DNA from: Mesorhizobium zhangyense
Lineage (GTDB): Bacteria > Pseudomonadota > Alphaproteobacteria > Rhizobiales > Rhizobiaceae
DNA length: 64,000 nt
Direction of reading: 5' to 3'
Assembly: GCF_011045115.1 (NCBI RefSeq)
Contig: NZ_JAAKZG010000005.1
Coordinates: 124,001 to 188,000 of the forward strand
Shown: positions 1 to 8,450 of the stretch, piece after piece
Layout: every line of letters starts with the position of its first letter
Position numbering within the stretch: the stretch's first letter is position 1
Notes under the pieces: generated by a model
The model's input: the letters and a program-made list of their open reading frames with translations, nothing else
Told to the model about the DNA's origin: nothing
Databases searched by the model: none
Position numbers and translations under genes: made by a program

Positions 1-849
1 ATCGTCATTTCCAGCCATGTCGTGCGCGGTTCGGTGGGAAACCGCGCCGCCGTCTTCGCGCTGGAAACGCTTGGCTATCCCGTATGGGCGGTGCCGACCG
101 TGACACTGCCCTGGCATCCCGGCCACGGCCGCGCCACAAGGATCGTGCCGGAGCCGGAACAGTTTTCCGCGCTGATGAAGGATCTGGAGCGGGCACCCTG
201 GCTAGGCGAGGTTGCCGGCGTGCTGTCAGGTTATCTCGGCAATGCCGAGCAGGCAAAAGCGGTGGCCTCGCTGGTGGAGGCGGTGCGCGCCAAAAACCCG
301 CAGGCGACCTATATCTGCGACCCGGTGATGGGCGATCTCGGTGGGCTCTATGTGCCCGAGGCACTGGCGATCGCCTTGCGCGACGTGCTGCTGCCGATTG
401 CCGATATCGCCACGCCCAACCGCTACGAGCTGGAATGGCTGACCGGGACCAAGCTCGAAGACATCAAATCGGTGATGGCGGCAGCCCAGCAGGTCGGTCC
501 CGACATGATGCTGGTGACTTCGGCGCCGGCGATGATGGCCGGTAGCACCGGCAACCTGCTCTTGACGCCCAGTGCCGCGCTGCTGGCCGAGCATCGCATC
601 ATCGACCGGCCTCCCAACGGCCTCGGCGATCTCACCGCCGCCGTGTTCCTGGCGCGGTTGCTCGGCGGCCAGCCGGTGGAAAAGGCGCTGCAATCGACCA
701 CGGCTGCAGTGTTCGAAATCCTGGCGCGGACGGCCAAGCGCGGCGGCGACGAGCTGCAGCTCGAAACCGACGCGCAGAGCCTGTCGCACCCCATGGCGAT
801 GGTGCAGCTTCGCCATCTGATGCATCCCGGCAAGGGCCGCCGGGCTTGA
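1..849 (+). CDS. pdxY: Pyridoxal kinase, 5' end outside window
   Basis: ATP-dependent kinase that phosphorylates pyridoxal (and related B6 vitamers) for cytoplasmic PLP salvage. The frame is open from base 1 and the first visible residues, ISSHVVRGSVGNRAA, match the N-terminal substrate loop of PdxY/PdxK, so only a few codons are missing upstream. The C-terminal part carries the ribokinase-fold motif around RPPNGLGDLTAAVFLA, where the Gly-x-Gly-Asp supplies the catalytic aspartate and anion hole. The stop overlaps the TTG start of the next gene (TTGA), which suggests translational coupling. The family assignment is firm; the choice of pdxY over pdxK rests on general resemblance. Confidence 0.88.
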   Translation: MVISSHVVRGSVGNRAAVFALETLGYPVWAVPTVTLPWHPGHGRATRIVPEPEQFSALMKDLERAPWLGEVAGVLSGYLGNAEQAKAVASLVEAVRAKNPQATYICDPVMGDLGGLYVPEALAIALRDVLLPIADIATPNRYELEWLTGTKLEDIKSVMAAAQQVGPDMMLVTSAPAMMAGSTGNLLLTPSAALLAEHRIIDRPPNGLGDLTAAVFLARLLGGQPVEKALQSTTAAVFEILARTAKRGGDELQLETDAQSLSHPMAMVQLRHLMHPGKGRRA

Positions 850-1622
850 GCAACTCGCCTGCAGCCCGGACGGTTGTCGGCGTCGATGGCTGCAAGGCCG
901 GCTGGGTAGCCGTTTCGCTTCGCGCCAGTGGTGAGCCCGAGGCTGCTGTCTTCAAGGCATTCACGGACTTGCTTGAGGCGTTTCCTGCTGACGCTGCAAT
1001 TGCGGTCGATATGCCGATCGGCCTGCCGGCCTTTTCCGCCAGAGGTGGACGTGGGCCGGAGACGCTGGTGCGGCCGCTGCTCGGCCAACGGCAGTCGAGC
1101 GTATTTTCCATCCCGTCGCGGGCTGCCCTCTATGCCGATACCGCCGATTTCACCACGCTTGAAGCCTGGTACGGGGCGCACGCCCGGGCAAGCGCTGTGG
1201 CGCGGGAAACATCCGATCCGCCGCGCGGCGTTTCCATCCAGGCATTCGGCATCTTTTCCAAGATCCGAGAACTGGACGGGCTGCTGATCGCGCGTCCGGA
1301 ACTGCGAAGCAGAATCGTCGAGTCCCATCCCGAGGTGTCTTTCTGGCAATTGAACGGGCGGCAGGCGATGGCGTTGCCCAAGAAGATCAAGGGTCGCGTC
1401 AATCCCGCAGGCATGGAAGAGCGCAAGACGCTTCTGGCTCGCCACGACCTGCCACGCGCCTTTCTCGATCAAGCACCGCCGCGCGGCGCTGCCGAGGACG
1501 ATTTTCTCGATGCGGCCGCAGTGATGCTGGTTGCCGAACGCTTTGCGCGCGGCGAAGCCATCTCCTTTCCTGATCCGCCCGGCCACGACGACCACGGCAT
1601 CCTTGTGGCCATTTGGGCATGA
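846..1622 (+). CDS. DUF429 domain protein (predicted RNase H-like nuclease fold)
   Basis: A 258-residue protein of the DUF429 family. The N-terminus TVVGVDGCKAGWVAV is the hallmark first strand with an acidic residue, AIAVDMPIGLP follows as the second acidic strand, and the C-terminal EDDFLDAAAVMLVAE carries the last acidic cluster. The family is predicted to adopt an RNase H-like fold, but its biological role is not established. The chosen TTG start overlaps the pdxY stop by the TTGA arrangement, so the two are probably co-transcribed. No other start leaves the VGVDGC strand intact. Confidence 0.75.
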   Translation: MSNSPAARTVVGVDGCKAGWVAVSLRASGEPEAAVFKAFTDLLEAFPADAAIAVDMPIGLPAFSARGGRGPETLVRPLLGQRQSSVFSIPSRAALYADTADFTTLEAWYGAHARASAVARETSDPPRGVSIQAFGIFSKIRELDGLLIARPELRSRIVESHPEVSFWQLNGRQAMALPKKIKGRVNPAGMEERKTLLARHDLPRAFLDQAPPRGAAEDDFLDAAAVMLVAERFARGEAISFPDPPGHDDHGILVAIWA

Positions 1623-1672
1623 CGCGATGATTCACGTTGATCGCATCCCGCGTTGCCGCTAATGCGTCTGGC

Positions 1673-2317
1673 ATGACGCATCTTCCCGAAAAGCTGCTCG
1701 CCGGTTACCGCAACTTCATGAGTGGTCGCTTCCAGACCGAGACCACCCGTTATCGCGATCTTGCCCGCGACGGCCAGACGCCCGAAACGCTCGTCATCGC
1801 GTGCTGCGACTCGCGTTCGGCGCCTGAAATCATCTTCGATGCCGGTCCGGGCGAATTGTTCGTGCTGCGCAACGTCGCCAATCTGGTGCCACCTTATGCG
1901 CCTGACGGCGAATATCATTCTACCTCTGCAGCGCTGGAATTCGCGGTGCAGGCGCTGAAGGTCAAGAACATCGTGGTCATGGGCCACGGACGCTGCGGCG
2001 GCATCAAGGCAGCCCTCGATTCGGACGCGCTGCCGCTTTCGCCCGGCGATTTCATCGGCCGCTGGATGAGCCTGCTGGCGCCTGCCGCGGAGTCCGTTTC
2101 GAGCAATACGATGATGACGGCGGCCGAGCGGCAAACTTCGCTGGAACGGATATCGATCCGCTATTCGATTGCCAATCTCCGGACCTTCCCATGTGTGAAA
2201 ATCCTCGAGGGCAAGGGAAGGCTCACGCTGCATGGCGCCTGGTTCGACATTTCCACGGGCGAACTCTGGGTGATGAACAGCGAAACCGGCGATTTCGAGC
2301 GGCCGGAAGCCGAGTGA
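1673..2317 (+). CDS. Beta-class carbonic anhydrase
   Basis: Zinc enzyme interconverting CO2 and bicarbonate in the cytoplasm. The beta-class signature is complete: C44-x-D46-x-R48 in ACCDSRSAP and H105-x-x-C108 in MGHGRCGG give the Cys2His zinc site and the Asp/Arg dyad. At 214 residues it has the usual length. I take the ATG at 1673 (MTHLPEKLL); a TTG 36 bases earlier would add an unconserved MIASRVAANASG. There is no strong ribosome-binding site in front of either. It follows the DUF429 gene by about 50 bp and could be its own unit. Confidence 0.9.
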   Translation: MTHLPEKLLAGYRNFMSGRFQTETTRYRDLARDGQTPETLVIACCDSRSAPEIIFDAGPGELFVLRNVANLVPPYAPDGEYHSTSAALEFAVQALKVKNIVVMGHGRCGGIKAALDSDALPLSPGDFIGRWMSLLAPAAESVSSNTMMTAAERQTSLERISIRYSIANLRTFPCVKILEGKGRLTLHGAWFDISTGELWVMNSETGDFERPEAE

Positions 2318-2359
2318 GATCCTTCCACCTCTCATCAGGGCGATAGAGCGGAGGACAGG

Positions 2360-2773
2360 ATGACAGGCAAGCATCTGACGGCAACGTTTCTGGCCACGGT
2401 CCTGCTTTTTCCCGGCCTTCCCGCATTCGCCGATGAGGCGGTGGTGGAGCGTTGGTACGCCGCACTTGTCACTGTTGACGAGGATACGCTTTCCAGCCTG
2501 CTGGCCGAAGATGCCGAGATGAAACTGCTCGACCTTGGCGTGGTGCAGTCCAAGCCCGAATTCCTCGCTTCGCTGGACGAATGGCGGGAGGCCGCCCACG
2601 GCCTCGTGGTCCGCTATAGGATCGAAGGCGTAACGGAAGGCGCGACGATGGTTCTCGCCTGCTACGATTTCCCGGCCAATCACGTGCTCATGCGTGAGAC
2701 ATTCGCGATTTCAGGTGAGCGCATTGCGAAAAATGTCCAGATGCGTCTTGCCGAGAACTGCGAAGCCTACTGA
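2360..2773 (+). CDS. Secreted NTF2-like small protein
   Basis: A 137-residue protein with a clear Sec signal peptide: a positive start (MTGKH), a hydrophobic core (LTATFLATVLLFPG) and a probable cleavage after LPAFA. The mature part begins with a helix containing VVERWYAALVTVDEDTLSSL, typical of NTF2/SnoaL-like cone folds. An AGGACAGG ribosome-binding site sits just upstream of the ATG. Such proteins may bind small molecules or have lost catalysis, and nothing here identifies a ligand. It converges with the efflux gene downstream on the other strand. Confidence 0.6.
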   Translation: MTGKHLTATFLATVLLFPGLPAFADEAVVERWYAALVTVDEDTLSSLLAEDAEMKLLDLGVVQSKPEFLASLDEWREAAHGLVVRYRIEGVTEGATMVLACYDFPANHVLMRETFAISGERIAKNVQMRLAENCEAY

Positions 2774-2776
2774 GAC

Positions 2777-4009
2777 TTAGTGCCGGTGCTTGGCGAGAAG
2801 TGCGGGCTCCGGCAAACGCTGCCAGAAAGTCCATGACAGGATTGCTGTAAGGCCCATCACGGGAACGATCGTGGCCATGGCAATTGCCGGGTCGCCGATC
2901 AACGCGGCGCAGGTGCCGCCGAGCAGGCCGAAACCCATCTGCAGGAAGCCCATCATGGCGGAGGCGGCACCCGCATTCTGCGGGAAGGGCGCCATGGCCG
3001 CAGTGCTCATCGCCGGCGTGACGAAGGCGATACCGAAGGCATAGAGGCCAACCGGCCCCATGACGTCCATGAAGGACGGTTCCATAAGGCGCAGGATCAA
3101 CGCGGTCGCCAGGCTGGCAACGCCGACGAAGACAAGGCCGATCGGCACCATGCGGAACGCGCCGAAGCGGCCAAGAAAAGCACGCAGCACGAGCGATCCG
3201 AAGAGATAGCTCAGTGACTGGATCAACATGCCGACACCGAACTCCGTCGGCGTGAGGCCGACACGTTCCATCATGATGAAGGGCAGCATTGTCGCCTGAG
3301 CATAGAGCGCGCCTGAGGTTCCCGCGATGGTGAGGCTCGACAGCATGAAATATGGGTTCTTGAAAAGCGAGCCGTAAGAGCGAACGATCTGGACAGGGCG
3401 AAGCAGCGATGTGTCTCGCATCACCGTTTCGCGCATGGCGAATATGGTGACGAGCACGATGGCGATGCCCATCGTGACCATCAGCAGGAAGATCGCGTGC
3501 CAGCCGAAGAGTTCCATCGTGAAGCCACCGAGCGTCGGTGCGAAGGCGGGTCCGATAGCGAGGATGATCCCGATCAGGTTCATGATGCGCGCCGAGCGCT
3601 CATGGGTGAAAAGATCGCGCACCAATGCGCGCGACACCGCGACGCCGACCGCTGCTCCGATGCCTTGCAGGAACCGCGCGGTGATCAGCAGTTCGATGGT
3701 CGGGGACAGAAGCGCGAAAATGCTGCCGGCGAGATAGATTGCCATGAAGGCAATGGTAACCGGGCGGCGACCGAAAGCGTCAGACAGTGGACCGCAGACC
3801 AGTTGAGCGAATGCGAAGCCGCCGAAATAGAGCGACATCGTCATCTTTACCGCTGCTTCCGTGGTGCCGAAAGCATGGACTATCCCGGGCATGGCAGGGG
3901 TGAACAGAGCCATCGAAACCGGGCCGATGGCGACCATCAGCGCGCCGATCAGCGCGGTGCGACGCTCGCTCATCACCGGAGCGGACGCGAGGGGAGGCTG
4001 CATGTTCAT
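2777..4009 (-). CDS. Bcr/CflA-type MFS multidrug efflux transporter
   Basis: A 410-residue inner-membrane drug:proton antiporter of the DHA1 (Bcr/CflA) group with about twelve predicted transmembrane helices. After the first helix the motif-A loop reads FAQLVCGPLSDAFGRRPVTI, the G-x-L-x-D-x-x-G-R-R pattern of DHA1 pumps. ALVRDLF in helix 4/5 is also typical of Bcr. The start codon overlaps the stop of the upstream marR gene by ATGA, so the pair forms an operon under the MarR operator. The substrate cannot be read from sequence. Confidence 0.88.
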   Translation of the reverse strand: MNMQPPLASAPVMSERRTALIGALMVAIGPVSMALFTPAMPGIVHAFGTTEAAVKMTMSLYFGGFAFAQLVCGPLSDAFGRRPVTIAFMAIYLAGSIFALLSPTIELLITARFLQGIGAAVGVAVSRALVRDLFTHERSARIMNLIGIILAIGPAFAPTLGGFTMELFGWHAIFLLMVTMGIAIVLVTIFAMRETVMRDTSLLRPVQIVRSYGSLFKNPYFMLSSLTIAGTSGALYAQATMLPFIMMERVGLTPTEFGVGMLIQSLSYLFGSLVLRAFLGRFGAFRMVPIGLVFVGVASLATALILRLMEPSFMDVMGPVGLYAFGIAFVTPAMSTAAMAPFPQNAGAASAMMGFLQMGFGLLGGTCAALIGDPAIAMATIVPVMGLTAILSWTFWQRLPEPALLAKHRH

Positions 4010-4482
4010 GCCGCGTCGCTCTCTTCGCCGGACGCTTCGGATTTGATGGCCTGAAGATTGGCGCGCGTGGTCTTCAGCATATCGATCAGGCGCTTCCAGT
4101 CGTCCGGGTCGATGCCGAGCGAAACGTCGGCGCGGATACCGGCACTTATCGGCGCAATCCGGGAAAGTATCTCGTCGGTCTTTTCCGTGAGGTGGACGAG
4201 CTTGGCGCGGCGATCGGTCGGATCGGGGCGCCTTTCGACCAGGCCGCGCGCCTCCAGGCGATCGAGTGCACCGCTCAAGGTCATGGCCTCGACGCCCATG
4301 CGCTCGGCCAGCACGTTCTGGCGAACGGCGCCGGCACGGGCCGCATGCGTCAGCGTGCGCGCCTCGCTGGCGGTGAGGCCGAGACCTGCCAGACCGATGC
4401 GCCGGTCCATTTCGGAGCGGATCAGTCTCGCCACGTCGGTGACGAGGAAGCCGAAGCTGTCCGGATCGGGTCTGTAGGGCAT
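4006..4482 (-). CDS. MarR family transcriptional regulator
   Basis: A 158-residue winged-helix regulator. The central DNA-binding region RQNVLAERMGVEAMTLSGAL followed by RLEARGLVERRPDPTDRRAK has the MarR recognition helix and the D-x-R-x-K wing. It is the first gene of a two-gene operon with an efflux pump, and two perfect palindromes lie immediately upstream of its start, one covering a consensus TATAAT on its own strand. The usual reading is autorepression and repression of the pump, relieved by a ligand; that is inference from the family. Confidence 0.88.
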   Translation of the reverse strand: MPYRPDPDSFGFLVTDVARLIRSEMDRRIGLAGLGLTASEARTLTHAARAGAVRQNVLAERMGVEAMTLSGALDRLEARGLVERRPDPTDRRAKLVHLTEKTDEILSRIAPISAGIRADVSLGIDPDDWKRLIDMLKTTRANLQAIKSEASGEESDAA

Positions 4483-4499
4483 GAATATACTAAGCTCAC

Positions 4500-4524
4500 C
4501 TTATTATAAGTTTGTCTTATTAAG
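4500..4524. promoter_or_regulatory. Tandem palindromes, probable MarR operator and promoter
   Basis: Two perfect palindromes lie side by side: CTTATTATAAG at 4500-4510 and CTTATTAAG at 4516-4524. Read on the minus strand, a consensus TATAAT (plus positions 4503-4508) lies inside the first one, 20-odd bases ahead of the marR start. A repressor bound here would block the marR-efflux promoter. The region is strikingly AT-rich for this genome. The -35 element is not obvious. Confidence 0.6.
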
Positions 4525-4630
4525 TGACCGACGGCACGTCAAGAGTTGCGCGAAAAGAAGGTCCGCCCTACATCGGTCGGGTTCGCCATATTCATCGACG
4601 CGATCTCTTTGAACTTATGAAAGGGCAGCC

Positions 4631-6688
4631 ATGTCTTCCGAAGCCGCCGCCATCGATCTTGAGAACAGTGCCCTCACGCTTTGGAACGGGCCGCTCGGCC
4701 TGCCGGACTTCTCTCGTATCGGCGATGGCGATTTCGGACCCGTTTTCGATGCGGCGCTGAAAGTTCATGCGGCAGAAATCGATGTGATCGCAAACAGCGA
4801 GGACCGGCCGACGGTCGACAATACGTTGAAGGCGCTGGAACTTGCCGGCGATGCGCTCGACCGCGTCTCCTCGATCTTCTGGTGCCGGGCCGGCGCGCAC
4901 ACCAATGAGGACATCCAGGCGCTGGAACGCGATATCTCGCCGAAAATGGCGCGGCATTTCTCGGCGATCTCGATGAACGAGAAGCTGTTTGCGCGCATCG
5001 ACGATCTTTACGAGCGCCGGGCATCGCTCAACCTGGACCCCGAGACGCTGCGGGTGCTGGAGCGAAGCTGGAAAGGTTTTGTCCGCGCCGGCGCCAAGCT
5101 CTATGCGGAAGGCAAGAAGCGGCTTGCTGCGATCAATGAAGAGCTTGCCTCGCTCGGCGCGAAATTCGGCCAGAATGTGCTGGCCGACGAGCGCGACTGG
5201 GTTCTGTTCCTTGGCGAGAGCGATCTCGCCGGGTTGCCGGAGTTCCTGAAAAGCTCGATGGCTCAGGCAGCCGAGTCGCACGGCCAGAAGGGCCGCTATG
5301 CGGTTACTTTGTCCCGTTCGATCTATGAACCCTTCACGACATTCTCACAGCGCCGCGACCTGCGCGAAAAGGCGTTCCGCGCCTTCACGATGCGCGGCCA
5401 GAATGGCGGCGCGACCGACAATGGCGCGGTGGTGAAGAGGACGCTGGAACTGCGCGCCGAAAAGGCGAAGCTCGTCGGTTATGAAAGCTTTGCGGCGCTG
5501 AAGCTCGACGACACGATGGCCAAGACGCCGGCTGCGGTCATGTCGCTGCTGGAGCCGGTGTGGGACAAGGCGCGCGAAAAGGCAGCCGCCGACGAGATCG
5601 ACTTGCAGCGTATCGCCGCTGCCGAAGGCAGCAATGAGAAGCTGGCCGCCTGGGACTGGCGCCACTATCAGGAAAAGCTGCGCGCCGAGAAATATGCCTT
5701 CGACGAAGCCGAGCTGAAGCCGTATCTGCAGCTTGAGCGCGTCATCAAGGCCTGTTTCGATGTGGCGACGCGCCTGTTCTGCGTCACCTTCGTCGAACGG
5801 CAGGGCATTCCGGCCTGGCATCCGGATGCGCGCGTCTTCGAGGTGCGCAATGCCAATGGCAGTTTCCGCGGCCTGTTCCTGGCCGACTATTTCGCCCGGC
5901 CTTCGAAGCGCTCGGGCGCGTGGATGAGCGCGCTACAATCGGGCTACAAGCTTGGCAAGGGCTCGACCCCGATCATCTACAACATCATGAACTTCGCCAA
6001 GCCGGCGGAGGGCGAACCAGCACTTCTGTCGCTTGATGAGGCCAAGACGCTGTTCCACGAATTCGGCCACGCTTTGCACGGCATGCTGACCGACGTGACA
6101 TGGCCCTCGGTTGCAGGAACGTCGGTTTCGCGCGATTTCGTCGAACTGCCGTCGCAGCTTTATGAGCACTGGCTGACCGTGCCGGAGGTTCTGGAAAAAC
6201 ACGCGCTGCACTACAAGACCGGCAAGCCGATGCCGAAGGCGCTGCTCGATAAGATGCTGGCGGCGCGGACCTTCGGGGCCGGCTTCAATACCGTCGAGTT
6301 CACATCCTCGGCGCTGGTCGACATGGCCTATCACGCGCGGCCCGATGCGCCGGAAAACCCGCTCGCCTTCGAGGCCGAGACCTTGGAAAAGCTGCATATG
6401 CCGGATGCGATCGTCATGCGTCACCGCACACCGCATTTCCAGCACGTGTTTTCCGGCGAAGGCTATTCGGCCGGCTATTATTCCTACATGTGGTCGGAAG
6501 TGCTCGACGCGGACGCCTTCGCCGCCTTCGAGGAAACCGGCAATGCCTTCGATCCGGCAATGGCCGAGCGGCTGCGCAAATACATCTATTCGGCGGGCGG
6601 TTCGGCCGATCCCGAAGAGCTCTACACGGCTTTCCGCGGCAAGATGCCGACGCCCGACGCGATGATGGAGAAGCGTGGGCTGATCTGA
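4631..6688 (+). CDS. M3 family oligopeptidase / dipeptidyl carboxypeptidase
   Basis: A 685-residue cytoplasmic zinc metallopeptidase of family M3 (Dcp/oligopeptidase A group) that degrades short peptides. The active site is visible: H476-E-F-G-H480 binds zinc and E477 is the catalytic base, with the third ligand E505 in the motif DFVELPSQ. Downstream residues YSAGYYSYMWSEVLDADAF form the substrate-binding Tyr/Gly loop typical of the family. Length agrees with Dcp/PrlC proteins. GAAAGGGCAGCC ahead of the ATG supplies the ribosome-binding site. It stands alone between the marR promoter region and phoD. I cannot tell endo- from exopeptidase action by eye, so no symbol is given. Confidence 0.9.
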   Translation: MSSEAAAIDLENSALTLWNGPLGLPDFSRIGDGDFGPVFDAALKVHAAEIDVIANSEDRPTVDNTLKALELAGDALDRVSSIFWCRAGAHTNEDIQALERDISPKMARHFSAISMNEKLFARIDDLYERRASLNLDPETLRVLERSWKGFVRAGAKLYAEGKKRLAAINEELASLGAKFGQNVLADERDWVLFLGESDLAGLPEFLKSSMAQAAESHGQKGRYAVTLSRSIYEPFTTFSQRRDLREKAFRAFTMRGQNGGATDNGAVVKRTLELRAEKAKLVGYESFAALKLDDTMAKTPAAVMSLLEPVWDKAREKAAADEIDLQRIAAAEGSNEKLAAWDWRHYQEKLRAEKYAFDEAELKPYLQLERVIKACFDVATRLFCVTFVERQGIPAWHPDARVFEVRNANGSFRGLFLADYFARPSKRSGAWMSALQSGYKLGKGSTPIIYNIMNFAKPAEGEPALLSLDEAKTLFHEFGHALHGMLTDVTWPSVAGTSVSRDFVELPSQLYEHWLTVPEVLEKHALHYKTGKPMPKALLDKMLAARTFGAGFNTVEFTSSALVDMAYHARPDAPENPLAFEAETLEKLHMPDAIVMRHRTPHFQHVFSGEGYSAGYYSYMWSEVLDADAFAAFEETGNAFDPAMAERLRKYIYSAGGSADPEELYTAFRGKMPTPDAMMEKRGLI

Positions 6689-6719
6689 CCGGCGCTTTCG
6701 ACGGCGGACAATCGCTGAA

Positions 6720-6737
6720 CCGTCATCGAAAATTCAT
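6720..6737 (+). promoter_or_regulatory. Possible Pho box upstream of phoD
   Basis: CCGTCAT at 6720-6726 and a weaker AATTCAT at 6731-6737 have TCAT cores 11 bp apart, the spacing of PhoB direct repeats (consensus CTGTCAT-N4-CTGTCAT). The first half-site matches well and the second poorly. The position, 75-90 bp before a phosphatase start, is suitable. This is a weak pattern match. Confidence 0.3.
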
Positions 6738-6746
6738 CAAACCGCA

Positions 6747-6772
6747 ATCGCCCTGCAACATGCAGGGGCGAT
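6747..6772. repeat. Hairpin in the M3 peptidase-phoD gap
   Basis: The arms CCCTGCA (6751-6757) and TGCAGGG (6761-6767) around a 3-base loop form a perfect stem that extends outward as ATCGC/GGCGAT with one bulge. It lacks a T-run, so it may be a poor terminator for the upstream peptidase gene or a structure in the phoD leader. Confidence 0.45.
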
Positions 6773-6811
6773 GGCTGTCTTCCGAATGTTCACGCCATCC
6801 AGGAGACAGCC

Positions 6812-8395
6812 ATGAACAAGTTCGCTCGCCTTTCCCGGCGCGCCTTCGTCGCGTCGGCAGGTGCTGCCGGCATCGTCAGCGCCTCGGGCCTCGCCATGCC
6901 CTTCTATTCCCGCGCCAATGCACGGCCGAGCTTCACGCATGGCGTCCAGTCGGGCGATGTCGATGCGACTTCCGGCATGGTGTGGACGCGCACCGACCGT
7001 CCGGCGCGCGTGATGTTCGAAGTGTCCTCGACTGAGAATTTTGCCAATGCCACAAGGCTTGCGCCGCTCAACACCCTGCCGGATGGCGATCTGACCGTAA
7101 AACGGCTGCTTACCGATCTCGCTTCCGATCAGGACATATTCTATCGCATGACGGCGGCTGACCTTTCCGACATCAATACCGTGTCCGAGCCGATCGTCGG
7201 GCGCTTCCGCACCGCACCGGCCTCCAGGCGCAACATCCGCTTTGCCTGGTCGGGCGATACCGCCGGCCAGGGCTGGGGCATCGACGAGACCGGCATGAAG
7301 ACCTACGCCACCATGGCAAAGCACACGCCCGATTTCTTCCTGCATTCCGGCGACACCATCTATGCCGACGGCGCGATGACCGACGAGGTCGATCTCAAGG
7401 ACGGCACCAAGTGGAAGAACACGGTGCTGATCGACGAGAAGCGCAAGGTCGCCGAGACGCTGGACGAATATCGCGGCCAGTGGAAATACAACCTTCTCGA
7501 TAAAAACGTTCTGGCGCTGAACGCCATCTGCCCGACCTTCTTCCAGTGGGACGACCACGAGGTCACCAACAATTGGTCAAGCTCGAAGAACCTGATGGCG
7601 GACGACCGCTATACGGAAAAGTCGATCGCGCTGCTGTCGGCCCGCGCCGGCCGCGCCTTCCACGAGATGACGCCGATCCGCTTCACGCCGGCAGAACCCG
7701 GCCGTGTCTATCGCAAGATAGCCTATGGGCCGCTGCTCGACGTGTTCTTCCTCGACATGCGCTCCTATCGAGGTCCGAACGGCGAGGCCGAGTCGATGCT
7801 GGATACGCTGACGCCGGAGGCCCGCATCCTTGGCGAAGAGCAGATCCGCTGGCTGAAGCGTGAACTGGCCAATTCGAAGGCGACCTGGAAGGTGATCGCC
7901 GCCGATATGCCGCTGGGCGTGGTCGTCTGGGACAATGGCAAGGACAAGAAGGGCGCCGAAGCCGTTTCCAATGGTGACAACGGTCCGGCTAAGGGCCGCG
8001 AACTGGAAATCGCCGATCTCCTGCGCTTCATCAAGAATGCCGGCATCGACAACACGGTGTGGCTGACGGCGGATGTGCACTATACGGCCGCCCACTACTA
8101 CAACCCGGACAAGGCGCAGTTCCAGGACTTCAGCCCGTTCTGGGAGTTCGTTTCCGGCCCGCTCCATTCCGGCACTTTCGGGCCGAACGACCTCGACATG
8201 ACTTTCGGCCCCGAACTGAAATTCATCAAGGCGCCAAGCGCCGAGCAGGGCCAGAACCTGCCGCCATCGGCCGGCCTGCAGTTCTTCGGCCTTGTCGATA
8301 TCGACGGCGCCAGCGAGCAACTGACCGTGCGGCTGATGGATCGCGAGGACAACGAACTCTACAAGATGACGCTCGATCCGGTTCGCGCGGCCTGA
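6812..8395 (+). CDS. phoD: PhoD-type alkaline phosphatase/phosphodiesterase, Tat-exported
   Basis: A 527-residue periplasmic metallophosphatase of the PhoD family (Fe/Ca enzymes hydrolysing phosphomono- and diesters). The N-terminus carries a twin-arginine signal, SRRAFVASAG with R9-R10, a moderately hydrophobic stretch, and probable cleavage near SRANA. The PhoD N-terminal domain follows (FTHGVQSGDVDATSGMVWTR), then the metallophosphatase core with SGDTIYADG, WDDHEVTNNW and the later TADVHYTAAHYY metal ligands. The gene has a GGAGACAG ribosome-binding site, and a possible Pho box lies upstream. It is apparently monocistronic and converges with cyaC. Confidence 0.9.
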   Translation: MNKFARLSRRAFVASAGAAGIVSASGLAMPFYSRANARPSFTHGVQSGDVDATSGMVWTRTDRPARVMFEVSSTENFANATRLAPLNTLPDGDLTVKRLLTDLASDQDIFYRMTAADLSDINTVSEPIVGRFRTAPASRRNIRFAWSGDTAGQGWGIDETGMKTYATMAKHTPDFFLHSGDTIYADGAMTDEVDLKDGTKWKNTVLIDEKRKVAETLDEYRGQWKYNLLDKNVLALNAICPTFFQWDDHEVTNNWSSSKNLMADDRYTEKSIALLSARAGRAFHEMTPIRFTPAEPGRVYRKIAYGPLLDVFFLDMRSYRGPNGEAESMLDTLTPEARILGEEQIRWLKRELANSKATWKVIAADMPLGVVVWDNGKDKKGAEAVSNGDNGPAKGRELEIADLLRFIKNAGIDNTVWLTADVHYTAAHYYNPDKAQFQDFSPFWEFVSGPLHSGTFGPNDLDMTFGPELKFIKAPSAEQGQNLPPSAGLQFFGLVDIDGASEQLTVRLMDREDNELYKMTLDPVRAA

Positions 8396-8450
8396 GTCTT
8401 CAGCGGATTATCGATGGCCGGTCACGATCGATCGGCCGTCGGCTTCGCGA

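Noticed and set aside
8396-8450. GGCCG/CGGCC inverted repeat between phoD and cyaC as a terminator
   Set aside because: The arms are only 5 bp, the loop is 13 bases long and no T-run follows; it is not strong enough to call.
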